Shown piece after piece: positions 36,620-45,297 of a DNA stretch of 64,000 nucleotides. Position 1 is the first letter of the stretch; the number at the start of each line of letters is the position of its first letter. The translations under genes were made by a program, and so were the position numbers. Location of the stretch: contig NZ_LSFI01000005.1 in NCBI RefSeq assembly GCF_001642325.1, positions 1-64,000 on the forward strand, given 5' to 3'. Below the pieces are notes generated by a model. It ran no database searches, was not told the origin of the DNA, and was given only the letters and a program-made list of their open reading frames with translations. The stretch comes from Thermodesulfatator autotrophicus (GTDB taxonomy: Bacteria; Desulfobacterota; Thermodesulfobacteria; Thermodesulfobacteriales; Thermodesulfatatoraceae).

Positions 36620-38050
36620 ATGCCAGTAGTTCAACTTAAATGTAATCTATGTATTCCTGAAAGAAATCCTCACACCATTATCGTTGATGAAGATAAAAGC
36701 ACACTTCCCCGTTGTAATGCTCCTACTGTCCCGGGAGACATGACGGAACGAGGGTGATCTTATGCTGGAGCCCGCGGGGTCGTGGGCGGACCAATAGTGG
36801 ACATAATCCACATGGTTCATGCGCCGGTAGGCTGTGGTTATTACACCTGGGGTACCAGGCGGCACCTGGGAGATGTTTATGGCTGGGCTTTACCTGGTGT
36901 GCTTGAGAACGAAGCTAATCACCGCCGTCATTGCTACACCACCGATATGACTGAAAACGATATCGTCTTTGGCGGTATGGATAAACTTAAGCAAGCCCTG
37001 CTTGAGGCCTTTCGTATTAACCCTGGTGCTAAAGGGGCTATCATTTACCTTACCTGCTCTACCGCCCTTATCGGCGATGATATTGATAACGTGGCCAAAG
37101 AAGTAATGAAGGAGACAGGCAAACCTGTGTTTGCTTGTTCTTCTCCAGGGTTTTGTGGGGTTTCCCAATCAAAGGGACATCATGAGTTTAACTTCCAGTT
37201 TTACAAATGGCTGCTCAAATACCGAGAGGAACACCCTGAAGTGTGCTTAAAAGAGGAAGAAAAGACACTTTATGATATTAACCTCATCGGTGAGTATAAC
37301 ATTGACTGGGATACCATCACCATCGTACCCCTTTTTGAAAAAATGGGCATGCGAGTCCTTTCAATTTTCACAGGCAACGGTCGTTTTGAGGATCTATTTA
37401 AGATGCCAGATGCCAAGCTTAGTATTGTGCACTGTCAGCGTTCGGCTACCTACATTGCTGAGCTTATAAAGCAAGGGTTTGAAGTGCCATATATAAGAGC
37501 CAGTTTCTTTGGGCTGGAACAAACAGCCAAAGCTTTAAGGGATACAGCGGCCTGGTTTGGGGACGACAAGTTAATGAAGCGGGCTGAAGAAGTCATAGAA
37601 GAGGAAAAAGAAGCTATTAAAAAAGCCCTTGAATGGTATCGCAACAAGTTAGCTGGAAAAAGAATAGCCATATATGTAGGGGCACCACGTGTCTGGCACT
37701 GGATTAAAGCCATGGAAGAGTTGGGCATGGAAGTTGTAGCCTGTATGACTACCTTTGGCCATAAAGATGACTACGAAAAAATCGTGGCGCGTCTAAAACC
37801 AGGAGCTCTGGTTATTGATAATCCCAATGAGTTTGAAGTTGAAGAAATGATAGAGCGCTGTAAGCCAGATCTATTCCTCACTGGACTCAAAGAAAAATAT
37901 CTGGTGCGTAAGTTTGGAGTGCCTACGCTTAACTCTCACTCTTACGAAAAAGGTCCTTACGCGGGTTTCAGAGGCTTTATCAACTTTGCCAGGGATATAT
38001 ATCAGGCCCTTTATGCTCCAGTCTGGAAAATTGCTCAAGAAGAAATTTAA
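36620..38050 (+). CDS. nifD: Nitrogenase alpha subunit with in-frame TGA at the first P-cluster Cys (probable selenoprotein)
   Basis: The true start is ATG 36620 with GGAGGAAG just before. The frame runs 476 codons to TAA at 38050 with a single TGA at codon 46 (36755-36757). Context TERG-U-SYAGARGVVGG aligns with RGCAYAG of NifD, whose Cys (62 in Azotobacter) ligates the P-cluster. The next ligand, Cys72, is 26 residues on, exactly as Cys62 to Cys88. Cys146, Gln183 and His187 (Q191/H195 equivalents), cofactor Cys272 and His440 are intact. No other disruption is seen. Selenocysteine is the best reading; a sequencing error or stop mutation cannot be excluded. The segment GAPRVWHW resembles VnfD/AnfD. 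An ORF caller would start it at GTG 36782 and lose two conserved cluster-binding regions. Confidence 0.88.
36755..36793 (+). promoter_or_regulatory. Candidate bacterial SECIS hairpin after nifD TGA
   Basis: TGA at 36755-36757; 12 nt later GCCCGCG (36770-36776) pairs with CGTGGGC (36781-36787), seven pairs with one G-U, closing a GGGT loop (36777-36780). An outer TGG/CCA (36766-36768 with 36791-36793) can extend it. The loop begins 20 nt after the TGA and starts with G, like fdhF (AGGUCU loop, 18 nt after UGA). GGGGTC recalls the SelB-contacted GGUC. Binding by SelB is untested. Confidence 0.65.
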
Positions 38051-38066
38051 AAACCAGGAGGAAGCC

Positions 38067-39536
38067 ATGATAAATAACACAAAAGAAATACCCATCGAAG
38101 GGATAACATATAAAGAACTTAACATAGAAAAGAAGCCCCTCAGTCCAGAATATGTGCCTCCCCCAGAAGAGTTGGTGCCAGCGGCTAACCGGGCTGTTTG
38201 TATTGATCCATCTCGCACCTGTATGCCTTTTGGGGCTATGTGGGCCACTTTAGGTGTTCATCGGGCTATTCCCTTTGTACAGGGAGCTCAAGGTTGCACC
38301 ACCTATGTGCGCTACACCTTTGCCCGGGTCTTCCGTGAGCCCACTCTCATTGCCAACGCCAGCTTCCACGAAGACGCAGCGGTTTTCGGCGGACGCAAAA
38401 ACTTGATAAAGGGACTTAGAAACCTGGTTTGCCGTTACCAGCCAGAGTTAATTTCTATCGTTACCACCTGTTCAAGTGAAGTTATTGGTGATGACATCCA
38501 GAGTTTTTTAGACGAAGCCCTGGAAGTTATGGAAGAGGAAATGGACCCTGATATTTACGACGCCGTAAAGTTCGTCATTGTAAACACGCCAAGCTTTGCC
38601 GGCTCCCATGTTGAAGGTTACAACCGGGCAGCCCGTGAATTTTTAAAGACCCTTGCCAAAAAAACTGGCCAGAGTGAAGAGCTTTACTTTATTCCTGGCA
38701 TGATGATGCCAGGAGATATCCGGGAACTCAAACACATATTTGAACTTATGGATGTGCCTTACAAGATTCTTTTTGACATAAGTGATACCCTTGATTGTCC
38801 GCTTACAGGTATGCCCCAGATGGTGCCTTATTATCCACCAGGAGGCACCAGGGTGGAAGACTTTGTGCGGGCAGGAAACGCCAAAGCCATATTTGCCCTT
38901 TCCCCTGACGCTGGTGGAGCCGGGGCTATGTGGATGGAAAAGCGTTTTAAAATGCCGGGCCTGATAATGACTATGCCCATTGGGGTTCGTAATACTGACA
39001 AGCTGGTTAAAACCGTTTCTGAAATTTCTGGCCGCGGCATTCCAGACAGCCTACGCTGGGAGAGAGGCATACTCCTTGATGCCATAGCAGATACCATTCA
39101 CTACACTATGGGTAAAAGGGTAGCTATTTGTGGTGACCCAGACTTCGTGGCTGCGGCTACAGGTTTTGTCTGTGAATTGGGCATGATACCCACTTATATT
39201 TTGCCTGGAAGCAAGACCAAGACAGCAGTCCAAACAATTAAAGACGCCTGTGCCGAATACGATATTGAACCCACGGTATTTGTTGATAGCGATCAGTTTG
39301 AATGGGAATACGCCCTTAAACAAGATAAACCTGATGTTATTCTCGGGCATTCCCGATGCTTAAATATTTCAAGAGAACTTCAGGTGCCTCTGGTGCGTTT
39401 TGGTTTTCCGGTGTATGACCGGGTGGGCTACCAGCGCGAACCCATTGTAGGCTATCGGGGAGGCGAAAGGTTTTTGGCCCGGATTATAAACGCCATATTA
39501 GACCAGTACTTCCCGGACGACCGGACACAACAGTAA
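38067..39536 (+). CDS. nifK: Nitrogenase beta subunit
   Basis: 489 residues from ATG 38067 (MINNTKEIPIEG), preceded by CCAGGAGGAAG. An upstream in-frame ATG at 37914 lies inside nifD and is not used. P-cluster Cys52, Cys77 and Cys135 keep the exact 25- and 58-residue spacing of Cys70/95/153, all encoded by TGT or TGC. Blocks CMPFGAMWA, VQGAQGCTTYVR, TTCSSEVIGDD and TPSFAGSH are diagnostic of NifK. It lies 16 bp after nifD, so continued NifDK expression requires reading of the nifD TGA. Confidence 0.95.
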   Translation: MINNTKEIPIEGITYKELNIEKKPLSPEYVPPPEELVPAANRAVCIDPSRTCMPFGAMWATLGVHRAIPFVQGAQGCTTYVRYTFARVFREPTLIANASFHEDAAVFGGRKNLIKGLRNLVCRYQPELISIVTTCSSEVIGDDIQSFLDEALEVMEEEMDPDIYDAVKFVIVNTPSFAGSHVEGYNRAAREFLKTLAKKTGQSEELYFIPGMMMPGDIRELKHIFELMDVPYKILFDISDTLDCPLTGMPQMVPYYPPGGTRVEDFVRAGNAKAIFALSPDAGGAGAMWMEKRFKMPGLIMTMPIGVRNTDKLVKTVSEISGRGIPDSLRWERGILLDAIADTIHYTMGKRVAICGDPDFVAAATGFVCELGMIPTYILPGSKTKTAVQTIKDACAEYDIEPTVFVDSDQFEWEYALKQDKPDVILGHSRCLNISRELQVPLVRFGFPVYDRVGYQREPIVGYRGGERFLARIINAILDQYFPDDRTQQ

Positions 39537-39537
39537 A

Positions 39538-39560
39538 AGGGGAGGTTTCCCTCCCCCTTT
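39538..39560 (+). terminator. Hairpin after nifK
   Basis: GGGGAGG-TTTC-CCTCCCC followed by a short CTTT. A weak terminator or mRNA-stabilising processing hairpin that may lower nifE expression relative to nifDK. Confidence 0.6.
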
Positions 39561-39574
39561 CATAGGAGGGAGTT

Positions 39575-39850
39575 ATGGAATACAAGTTTTGCCCTATTGT
39601 AAGAAAACTTTTGCAGGCTAAGGAAAAAGTGGTCTCAGTTTTGAAGAGATAGGCAGGTCTATTGGACGAGATAAGGTATGGGTAAAGGGTTTAGGGACCA
39701 GCTATAAAATCGGTTATTAACGAAATGTTTGGTGATGGGATTATGAGTGCCATTGATTTTAGTATGGATATTCAAAAGCAGGAGGATCCCAAAGGAGATC
39801 GGGTGGTGATAACTCTTAACGGTAAATTTTTACCTTTTAAAAAGTGGTAG
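39575..39850 (+). pseudogene. cynS: Cyanate hydratase remnant
   Basis: Between nifK and nifE, three frames together spell a cyanase. MEYKFCPIVRKLLQAKEKVVS is in frame 1, FEEIGRSIGRDKVWV in another, and [23 protein letters not shown]...[15 protein letters not shown] to TAG 39850 in the third. The middle of the protein, including the Arg/Glu catalytic region before YGT-SYK, is deleted. CynS converts cyanate and bicarbonate to ammonia and CO2. The ribosome site (AGGAGGG) survives. It is a clear decayed gene from an alternative nitrogen-acquisition function. Confidence 0.85.
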
Positions 39851-39874
39851 TCAGGAACTAAAAAGGAGGCCTCT

Positions 39875-41149
39875 ATGCTTTCTATCCTAAAAACTGAAGT
39901 CCTCCCGCCAAAGTCTTGTGGACTTGCCACTGAGCCTGGATCTATGAGCCAGCGAAGCTGTGTGTACTTTGGCGCAAGGTATGTACTCGGACCTATTCGC
40001 GAAGCTATACATCTGGTTCACGGGGCGGTGGGCTGTAGCTATTACGGGAAGATGGTTCGCGGCACACCAGCCCCTGTCTGGACTACAGATATGGAAGAAG
40101 ATGATGTTATTTTTGGTGGTCGGGAAAAACTAAAAAAAGCTTTAATTGAGGCCTTTCGCTTAAAACCTGAGGCTAAAGGCGCCTTTGTTTATATCACCTG
40201 TGTGTCAGGTCTTATTGGAGAAGATGTTACCACCGTGGCTGAAGAAGTAACTCAAATTACAGGAAAAACTATTAAAGTAGTTTCTTGTCCAGGGTTTTCT
40301 GGTTTTTCCCAATCAAAAGGGCATGATCTTTCTTACAACCTCATTTTTGAGCTTATAAAGCCTGTAAAAAAGCCTAAAGAACCTGTGGTTAATCTGGTAG
40401 GAGAATACAATGTAGGGGGAGAGACACAGGTTATTAAAGAGCTTCTGGAAAAGCTGGGGATAAAAGTGCATGTTTCTCTTACTGGTGAGGCTACCTGGTC
40501 TCAAATAGAAACCATGAGCAGGGCTCATCTTAACCTCATGTTTTGTGGAGCTACGGCTGAAAACTTCTGTCGTAAAATGAAGGAGTCCTTTAGCATTCCC
40601 TTCATGAAGGTTTCTTTTTATGGACTTAAATCAACTGCTGCTTCTTTAAGAAAGATAGGAGATTTTTTTGAAATACCGGAGTACAGGGTAGAAAAAGTTA
40701 TTGAAGAAGGCGAAAAATGGGCTTTATCTAATATTTTCCCTTGGCGTAAGGTTTTTTACGGTAAGAAGGCCCTGATAGTACTTGGCACCTATCGCTTAGG
40801 TCCTCAGGGTAAGATGCTTAAAGAGCTTGGTTTGGAAGTTGTAGCAGCGGCTTCTATTTTTGGGCGAATAGATGACCATGTTGAGGCCTATTCTATAACG
40901 TCAAGGGTGACTGACAACCCCGGTGATTATGAAGTGGAGAAGGCTTTAACTCTCTTAAAGCCTGATATTGTGCTTACCAACGCTCGGGATCAATGGCGTC
41001 CAATTAAATTTGGTATTCCTGTTCTTTCTTTCCCTCAACCAAAGGAACGCGGCCCTTACGCTGGTTATAAAGGTATGGTCAATTTTGCCCGTGATCTTCA
41101 TCGTTGTTTAAATGCTCCTGTGTGGCGACTTTTGAAATCAGAATTTTAA
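39875..41149 (+). CDS. nifE: FeMo-cofactor scaffold NifE
   Basis: 424-residue NifD/NifE-family protein. It has QRSCVYFGARYVLGPI, HLVHGAVGCSYYG, TTDMEEDDVIFGG, TCVSGLIGEDV and PGFSGFSQSKGHD. The cofactor-ligating Cys region of NifD is NLMFCGATAEN here, without the NifD HCxRS context, and the final His motif is replaced by SFPQPKERGPYAGY. These differences favour the scaffold NifE over a second NifD. No nifN follows in this window. Good ribosome site AAAAGGAGG. Confidence 0.85.
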   Translation: MLSILKTEVLPPKSCGLATEPGSMSQRSCVYFGARYVLGPIREAIHLVHGAVGCSYYGKMVRGTPAPVWTTDMEEDDVIFGGREKLKKALIEAFRLKPEAKGAFVYITCVSGLIGEDVTTVAEEVTQITGKTIKVVSCPGFSGFSQSKGHDLSYNLIFELIKPVKKPKEPVVNLVGEYNVGGETQVIKELLEKLGIKVHVSLTGEATWSQIETMSRAHLNLMFCGATAENFCRKMKESFSIPFMKVSFYGLKSTAASLRKIGDFFEIPEYRVEKVIEEGEKWALSNIFPWRKVFYGKKALIVLGTYRLGPQGKMLKELGLEVVAAASIFGRIDDHVEAYSITSRVTDNPGDYEVEKALTLLKPDIVLTNARDQWRPIKFGIPVLSFPQPKERGPYAGYKGMVNFARDLHRCLNAPVWRLLKSEF

Positions 41150-41332
41150 CTTTATTATGAACAAACTTAATTTTCACTTTCGCTTCCATATAATCTTATA
41201 GCTCCATGTACAAACGTAAATCAAAGCAGGCCTTTTAAAGTGCCTGGCACAGCCACTCAGCCAGAGGGTTAAGGCTTTACGGGATTAATCACCGTTGCCT
41301 GTCCCTAAAACAAGTTATAAGCTTTTTAAATT

Positions 41333-41626
41333 ATGAGAGCCTTACCATGGGGCCTTATAGAGGAAGAAGATTTTATAATACTAAAAGATTTATATGCCAA
41401 TGCTCCAGATTGTGCCAAATTTTTATCAAGACGACTGAGACTTGACCTTGCCGAAACTATGGAAAGACTACGGAGACTTGAAAACCTTGGTTTTTTAGAA
41501 AGAGTAGAAGGGAGATTTTTAAAGAAAAAGGGCCTTAGAAAGCCCAAACACATGAACCATACCTACTATGAGCTTACCAGAACTTGCCGGTTATACCTCA
41601 GGAAAGAATTATTCCAGGATAATTAG
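41333..41626 (+). CDS. Winged-helix protein, DUF2250-like
   Basis: 97 residues. A two-stage reader domain is apparent: FIILKDLYANAPDCAKFLSRRLRLDLAETMERLRRLENLGFLERV fits a winged helix. The basic segment FLKKKGLRKPKHMNHTYYELTRTCRLYLRKEL fits the DUF2250 C-terminal half. It may be a small transcriptional regulator. It follows nifE by 183 bp and lacks a clear ribosome site. A nif-related role is only suggested by position. Confidence 0.6.
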   Translation: MRALPWGLIEEEDFIILKDLYANAPDCAKFLSRRLRLDLAETMERLRRLENLGFLERVEGRFLKKKGLRKPKHMNHTYYELTRTCRLYLRKELFQDN

Positions 41627-41760
41627 ACCATAATATTAGGTAAATCCATTTCTCCGTGTTCAAATGCCCTTACAAAAGCTTTTACTACTGCTGGGTCAAA
41701 ATGTTTGCCTGCACCTGCGACGCTTTTTGTATTTTCGTTGTGAGCAATTGCTAATGACAT
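41623..41760 (-). pseudogene. HD-GYP domain fragment
   Basis: A 45-codon frame reads ...SVAGAGKHFDPAVVKAFVRAFEHGEMD. The phrase KHFDPAVVKAF is the C-terminal part of HD-GYP cyclic-di-GMP phosphodiesterases. The HD and GYP catalytic parts are absent, so this is a remnant. It overlaps the end of the DUF2250-like gene by 4 bp. Confidence 0.65.
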
Positions 41761-41877
41761 ATTGACATATTAGTAAGAACTGGTAATGATGGCCCCTTTT
41801 ATCATGTGAGGAGCGCCTAAACACGACGAAGTAATCTCAAAAATCCTCGTTTCACCCGGAGCAGGTGAATCAGTTAA

Positions 41878-43014
41878 TTAAAGTGTTTTGCAAAGGTCTC
41901 CTACAAAATCAACCAGCGGAAAAAGCGCATCTTTTTCCATCTGAGCGGTTAAGGAGACTCGCAGGCGAGCAGTACCTTGAGGGACAGTAGGGGGCCTTAT
42001 GGCCGGGACAAAGAAACCTGTTTCAAATAATTTTTCTGAAGCTGCTAAAGCCCTTTCATTTTCACCCAAAATAATAGGCACAATGGGGCTATCTCCTGAA
42101 AGCCCCAGGCTCTCACGAAACCAGAAGGCAAGGGCTCTAAGTTTTTGGCGTTCATTTTCAAGCTCTGGTAAAAGTGAAACGGCCTTTAAATTAGCCGCCA
42201 CAATAACGGGAGGAAGGGCAGTAGTGAAGATAAAAGAACGCGCCTTATTTATCAGCACATCTATTACTTCTTCTTCAGCTACGGCAAAGGCTCCGTAGCT
42301 TCCAAGGGCTTTACCAAAGGTACCAATGATTAAGTCAACCTCTTTTAGCAGGCTGTATTCTTCTGCAAGCCCCAGGCCTTTTTGGCCATAAACCCCTATA
42401 GCGTGAGCTTCATCAAGTATCAAAAAGGCCTCAAATTTCTTTTTTAGTTCAACAAGCTCTTTGAGAGGACATAAATCACCATCCATGCTAAAAAGGCTTT
42501 CCGTGACTATAAAAGCCCGTTTATGGTTAAAGCGATGGTCTTCTAAAAGTTTTGAAAGGGCCTTAAGGTCATTATGGGGGTAACGAAAAAACCTGGATGA
42601 TGAAAGGCGTATGCCGTCTATAATACTTGCGTGGACGAGTTTGTCCGCAAAGATTATGTCTTTTCGGCCGGCTAAGGCTGAAATTATTCCTATGTTGGCA
42701 TGATAACCAGAAGAAAAAATAAGGGCCTTTTTTCCGTAAAGATGCCCGAGTTTTTCTTCTAATAGCTGATAAAGCTCGTGGTTGCCAGAAAGGAGCCGCG
42801 CCGCTCCGGCTCCTGAAGGTAAATTTTCTAGGCCGTTTAAAATTTCTTTTAAAGAAAGCCTTTCACTCAATCCCATGTAATCATTTGAAGAAAGATTAAG
42901 AAGCCATCTTCCTGCTATTTTTATGTAAGGACCCCGGCGGGCTTCAATCAAAGGTAGGCGACGAAAGCGCTTTTCTTTTTTGAGCCTGGCTAGCTCTGAG
43001 GCAAAATCTATCAT
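41878..43014 (-). CDS. bioF: 8-amino-7-oxononanoate synthase
   Basis: 378-residue alpha-oxoamine synthase. It shows NLSSNDYMGLSE, GAGAARLLSGNHELYQLLE, ESLFSMDGDLCPL, LDEAHAIGVYG and the PLP-lysine GTFGKALGSYGAF. It condenses pimeloyl-ACP/CoA with alanine in biotin synthesis. It overlaps bioA by 4 bp (ATGA), so the two are coupled. Confidence 0.95.
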   Translation of the reverse strand: MIDFASELARLKKEKRFRRLPLIEARRGPYIKIAGRWLLNLSSNDYMGLSERLSLKEILNGLENLPSGAGAARLLSGNHELYQLLEEKLGHLYGKKALIFSSGYHANIGIISALAGRKDIIFADKLVHASIIDGIRLSSSRFFRYPHNDLKALSKLLEDHRFNHKRAFIVTESLFSMDGDLCPLKELVELKKKFEAFLILDEAHAIGVYGQKGLGLAEEYSLLKEVDLIIGTFGKALGSYGAFAVAEEEVIDVLINKARSFIFTTALPPVIVAANLKAVSLLPELENERQKLRALAFWFRESLGLSGDSPIVPIILGENERALAASEKLFETGFFVPAIRPPTVPQGTARLRVSLTAQMEKDALFPLVDFVGDLCKTL

Positions 43015-44390
43015 AAGCTGGCCAATACTTCTTCAATGGCTTCCACGCTTAGATTTAATATTTCTTCTACTTCATATTTCGTAACGCATAAGGGCAAAAA
43101 CCAGTAGATAACATCTCCAAGAGGCCTTAAAACCACACCCTTTTCAAGGGATTTCATGTAAATCTGAAAACTGACTCTTAATTCTTCAGGGAAAGGCTCT
43201 TTTGTTTGCTTATCCTTCACCAGTTCAATAGCGCCTACGTAACCAAGATAGCGAATGTCGCCTACGTAGGGCTTGTCCGCAAAAGTTTTAAGCAATAGCT
43301 GGTGAAAATATTCCCGGGCTTCTCTGGTTTTGACGAGAGGATTTTCTTCGGCAAAGAGTTTAAGGTTAGCTGCTGCCACCGCACAGCAAATGGGATTAGC
43401 CGTATAGGTGTGGCCGTGGTAAAAAGTCTTTCCCTCCAGGTAATCAGCGTAAAAGGCCTGATAAATTTCTTCAGTGGTTATGGTTAAAGCCATAGGTAGG
43501 TAGCCGCCAGTTAGGCCTTTGGCCAGGCAAATAATGTCAGGAACCACTTCGGCCTGTTCAAAAGCAAACATGGTACCCGTGCGCCCAAAGCCCGTGGCCA
43601 CCTCGTCAAATATAAGAAAAACTTTATAGCGCCTGGTAATTTCCCTTAACTTTTTTAAATAAGCTGCTGGATAAATGAGAATCCCCCCAGCTCCCTGCAT
43701 AAGCGGCTCAACGATAACAGCACAAATTTCTCCATGGTGTTCTTTAAGGATTTCTTCCATTCCTTTTAAACACTTGAGGCTACACTGGTGAGAGGCATCA
43801 AGGGTAAAACCCTCTTTTTCCGGGCAACGATAGCAATAAGGGCTTGGGGCCTTAAAGGACTTAAAAAGCAAAGGCTTATAAAGCTCAAAAAAAAGATCAA
43901 CTCCGCCAACGCTTACCGCCCCCAGGGTATCTCCGTGATAGGCATTTTCAAGACAAACAAAACGGGTTTTTTCTTTTTGCCCTTTATTTTGCCAGAATTG
44001 AAAGGCCATCTTAAGGGCCACTTCTACAGCGGTTGAGCCGTTATCTGAAAAGAAAAAGCGTGAAAGTTCAGGTGGCAGAAAGTCTTTAAGGCGCTCTACT
44101 ACCTCAACGGCGTAAGGGTGGGTGTAGCCTGAGAAATTTATGTGGTCAAGAAGGTTTAACTGCTCAATTATGGCCTGATTAAGAGCCGGGTGCAGGTGAC
44201 CGTGGACATTGGTCCACCAGGAAGATATGGAATCGTAAATTTCTTGGCCGTCTATGGTTTTTAGTTTTAAGCCTCTGGCAGATACTATAACCATAGGATC
44301 ACGGTTTTCGTAATCTTTCATCTGGGTGTAGGGATGCCATATATGATTGCGGTCTATCTCAAGAATCTTTTTTTTGTCCCAGGTTTTCAT
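43011..44390 (-). CDS. bioA: Adenosylmethionine-8-amino-7-oxononanoate aminotransferase
   Basis: PLP aminotransferase converting KAPA to DAPA with SAM as amino donor. Start [19 protein letters not shown] is the BioA signature; [10 protein letters not shown], the [16 protein letters not shown] block and [12 protein letters not shown] (PLP Lys) follow. The frame opens at ATG 44408, but ATG 44390 (MKTWDKKK) is chosen. It has a GGAG site and forms an exact ATGA overlap with the upstream lipoprotein stop. Confidence 0.95.
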   Translation of the reverse strand: MKTWDKKKILEIDRNHIWHPYTQMKDYENRDPMVIVSARGLKLKTIDGQEIYDSISSWWTNVHGHLHPALNQAIIEQLNLLDHINFSGYTHPYAVEVVERLKDFLPPELSRFFFSDNGSTAVEVALKMAFQFWQNKGQKEKTRFVCLENAYHGDTLGAVSVGGVDLFFELYKPLLFKSFKAPSPYCYRCPEKEGFTLDASHQCSLKCLKGMEEILKEHHGEICAVIVEPLMQGAGGILIYPAAYLKKLREITRRYKVFLIFDEVATGFGRTGTMFAFEQAEVVPDIICLAKGLTGGYLPMALTITTEEIYQAFYADYLEGKTFYHGHTYTANPICCAVAAANLKLFAEENPLVKTREAREYFHQLLLKTFADKPYVGDIRYLGYVGAIELVKDKQTKEPFPEELRVSFQIYMKSLEKGVVLRPLGDVIYWFLPLCVTKYEVEEILNLSVEAIEEVLASL

Positions 44391-44995
44391 TGGCAATTCT
44401 CCACGCAAAATTTTTCAGGGATTATGGTACCACCACAGCTTATGAAGCAATGGTCGTATATTTTCTGACAACCACAGTCTCGGCTACAGGTGGCTGTGAG
44501 CTTTTTAATTATATCTTCTAAATCTGGTTCAACTGGCTTAAGGGGATGGCTGGGTTTTTCCTGTTTAAGGCGAGATATCTTCTTTTTTAATTCCTCCTGG
44601 CGCGAACAGGCGTATTTATCCTGCTTTTCCTGGCAAATTTTTTCAAAAAAATGGTAATCGTCACTTAATTCTTTTAGTTTTTCTAGGTAAAGGGCCAGTT
44701 TTTGCTGAAAAAGATTTGTTTCATCTTGGTATATATTAAGTTCTTCACGATATTTTTTGAGTTCTTTTTCGTAAAGGCTGGTTGCTTTTTGACGGACGTC
44801 AGAAAGACAGGCGTGATATTGGGCCTCACACGCCTTTTGGCAATTTTCAAATTTTTCCTGGCAATCCTTAATACAGGGGCTGGAGCTAGTGTCTGCAGGC
44901 AGAATATAGTGGTTTTTTATTATATATTCAGGGCCGCCGCAGGCACTAAGCAAAAATAACCCCAATAATCCTAAAAATAAACCTTTACGCAACAT
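44387..44995 (-). CDS. Cys-rich coiled-coil lipoprotein
   Basis: 202 residues: signal peptide with lipobox LLSAC (Cys19), a Cys-rich stretch with spacing C-x3-C-x6-C-x3-C-x3-HAC at about 42-63, then a charged coiled coil (about 65-160). A C-terminal Cys cluster follows (CSRDCGCQKIYDHCFISC). Secreted, lipid-anchored and probably disulfide or metal-bound. No family recognised. It is co-oriented and coupled with bioA, but a biotin link is not implied. Confidence 0.75.
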   Translation of the reverse strand: MLRKGLFLGLLGLFLLSACGGPEYIIKNHYILPADTSSSPCIKDCQEKFENCQKACEAQYHACLSDVRQKATSLYEKELKKYREELNIYQDETNLFQQKLALYLEKLKELSDDYHFFEKICQEKQDKYACSRQEELKKKISRLKQEKPSHPLKPVEPDLEDIIKKLTATCSRDCGCQKIYDHCFISCGGTIIPEKFCVENCQ

Positions 44996-45297
44996 GTTAA
45001 GAAAATTACACCCTTGTGCCAGGGCTTACAAGTTAGGGCAAGATTTAGAGCGCCGTATCATGAGGGCACATCATACGGGAGCATGCGGGACGGGAGGCTA
45101 AAGCCCCCCTATACGCATCTGTAACTCATTCTAGCCCTCCCCTGCGAGAGGAGGGAATTGTTCCCCCATATAGGAAGGTTTTAGAGGGATGTCATAACCA
45201 TTTTTATGTTTTTGCTTATGCTCTTAGAGAAATAAACCGTTGATTAAAATAAATTTTTTGTTACATTAGCCATGACTTTTAAGAAGGGAGGTCAAAT
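44996..45297. other. Noncoding gap with GC-rich hairpin
   Basis: The 302-bp gap holds several G/C runs, including CCCTCC...GGAGGG (45135-45155), and an A/T-rich tract before the next gene that may carry its promoter. No tRNA, riboswitch or reading frame recognised. Confidence 0.6.

Noticed and set aside
36620-36757. nifD as a simple pseudogene or a separate short ORF
   Set aside because: Only one TGA, at a Cys position, in an otherwise intact 476-codon gene with all catalytic residues, flanked by intact nifB and nifK and followed by a SECIS-like hairpin. Still possible as a sequencing error, so kept as a refutation route.
37914-38066. N-terminal extension of nifK from ATG 37914
   Set aside because: It lies inside nifD in another frame, lacks a ribosome site, and NifK aligns from ATG 38067 with a strong site.
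39875-41149. NifE as a second NifD-type catalytic subunit
   Set aside because: Lacks the HCxRS cofactor Cys context and terminal His motif of NifD.
41160-41330. Riboswitch (cobalamin or molybdenum-cofactor type) before the DUF2250-like gene
   Set aside because: Short similarities such as agccact and cagccaga occur, but the required conserved core and pairing are not visible.
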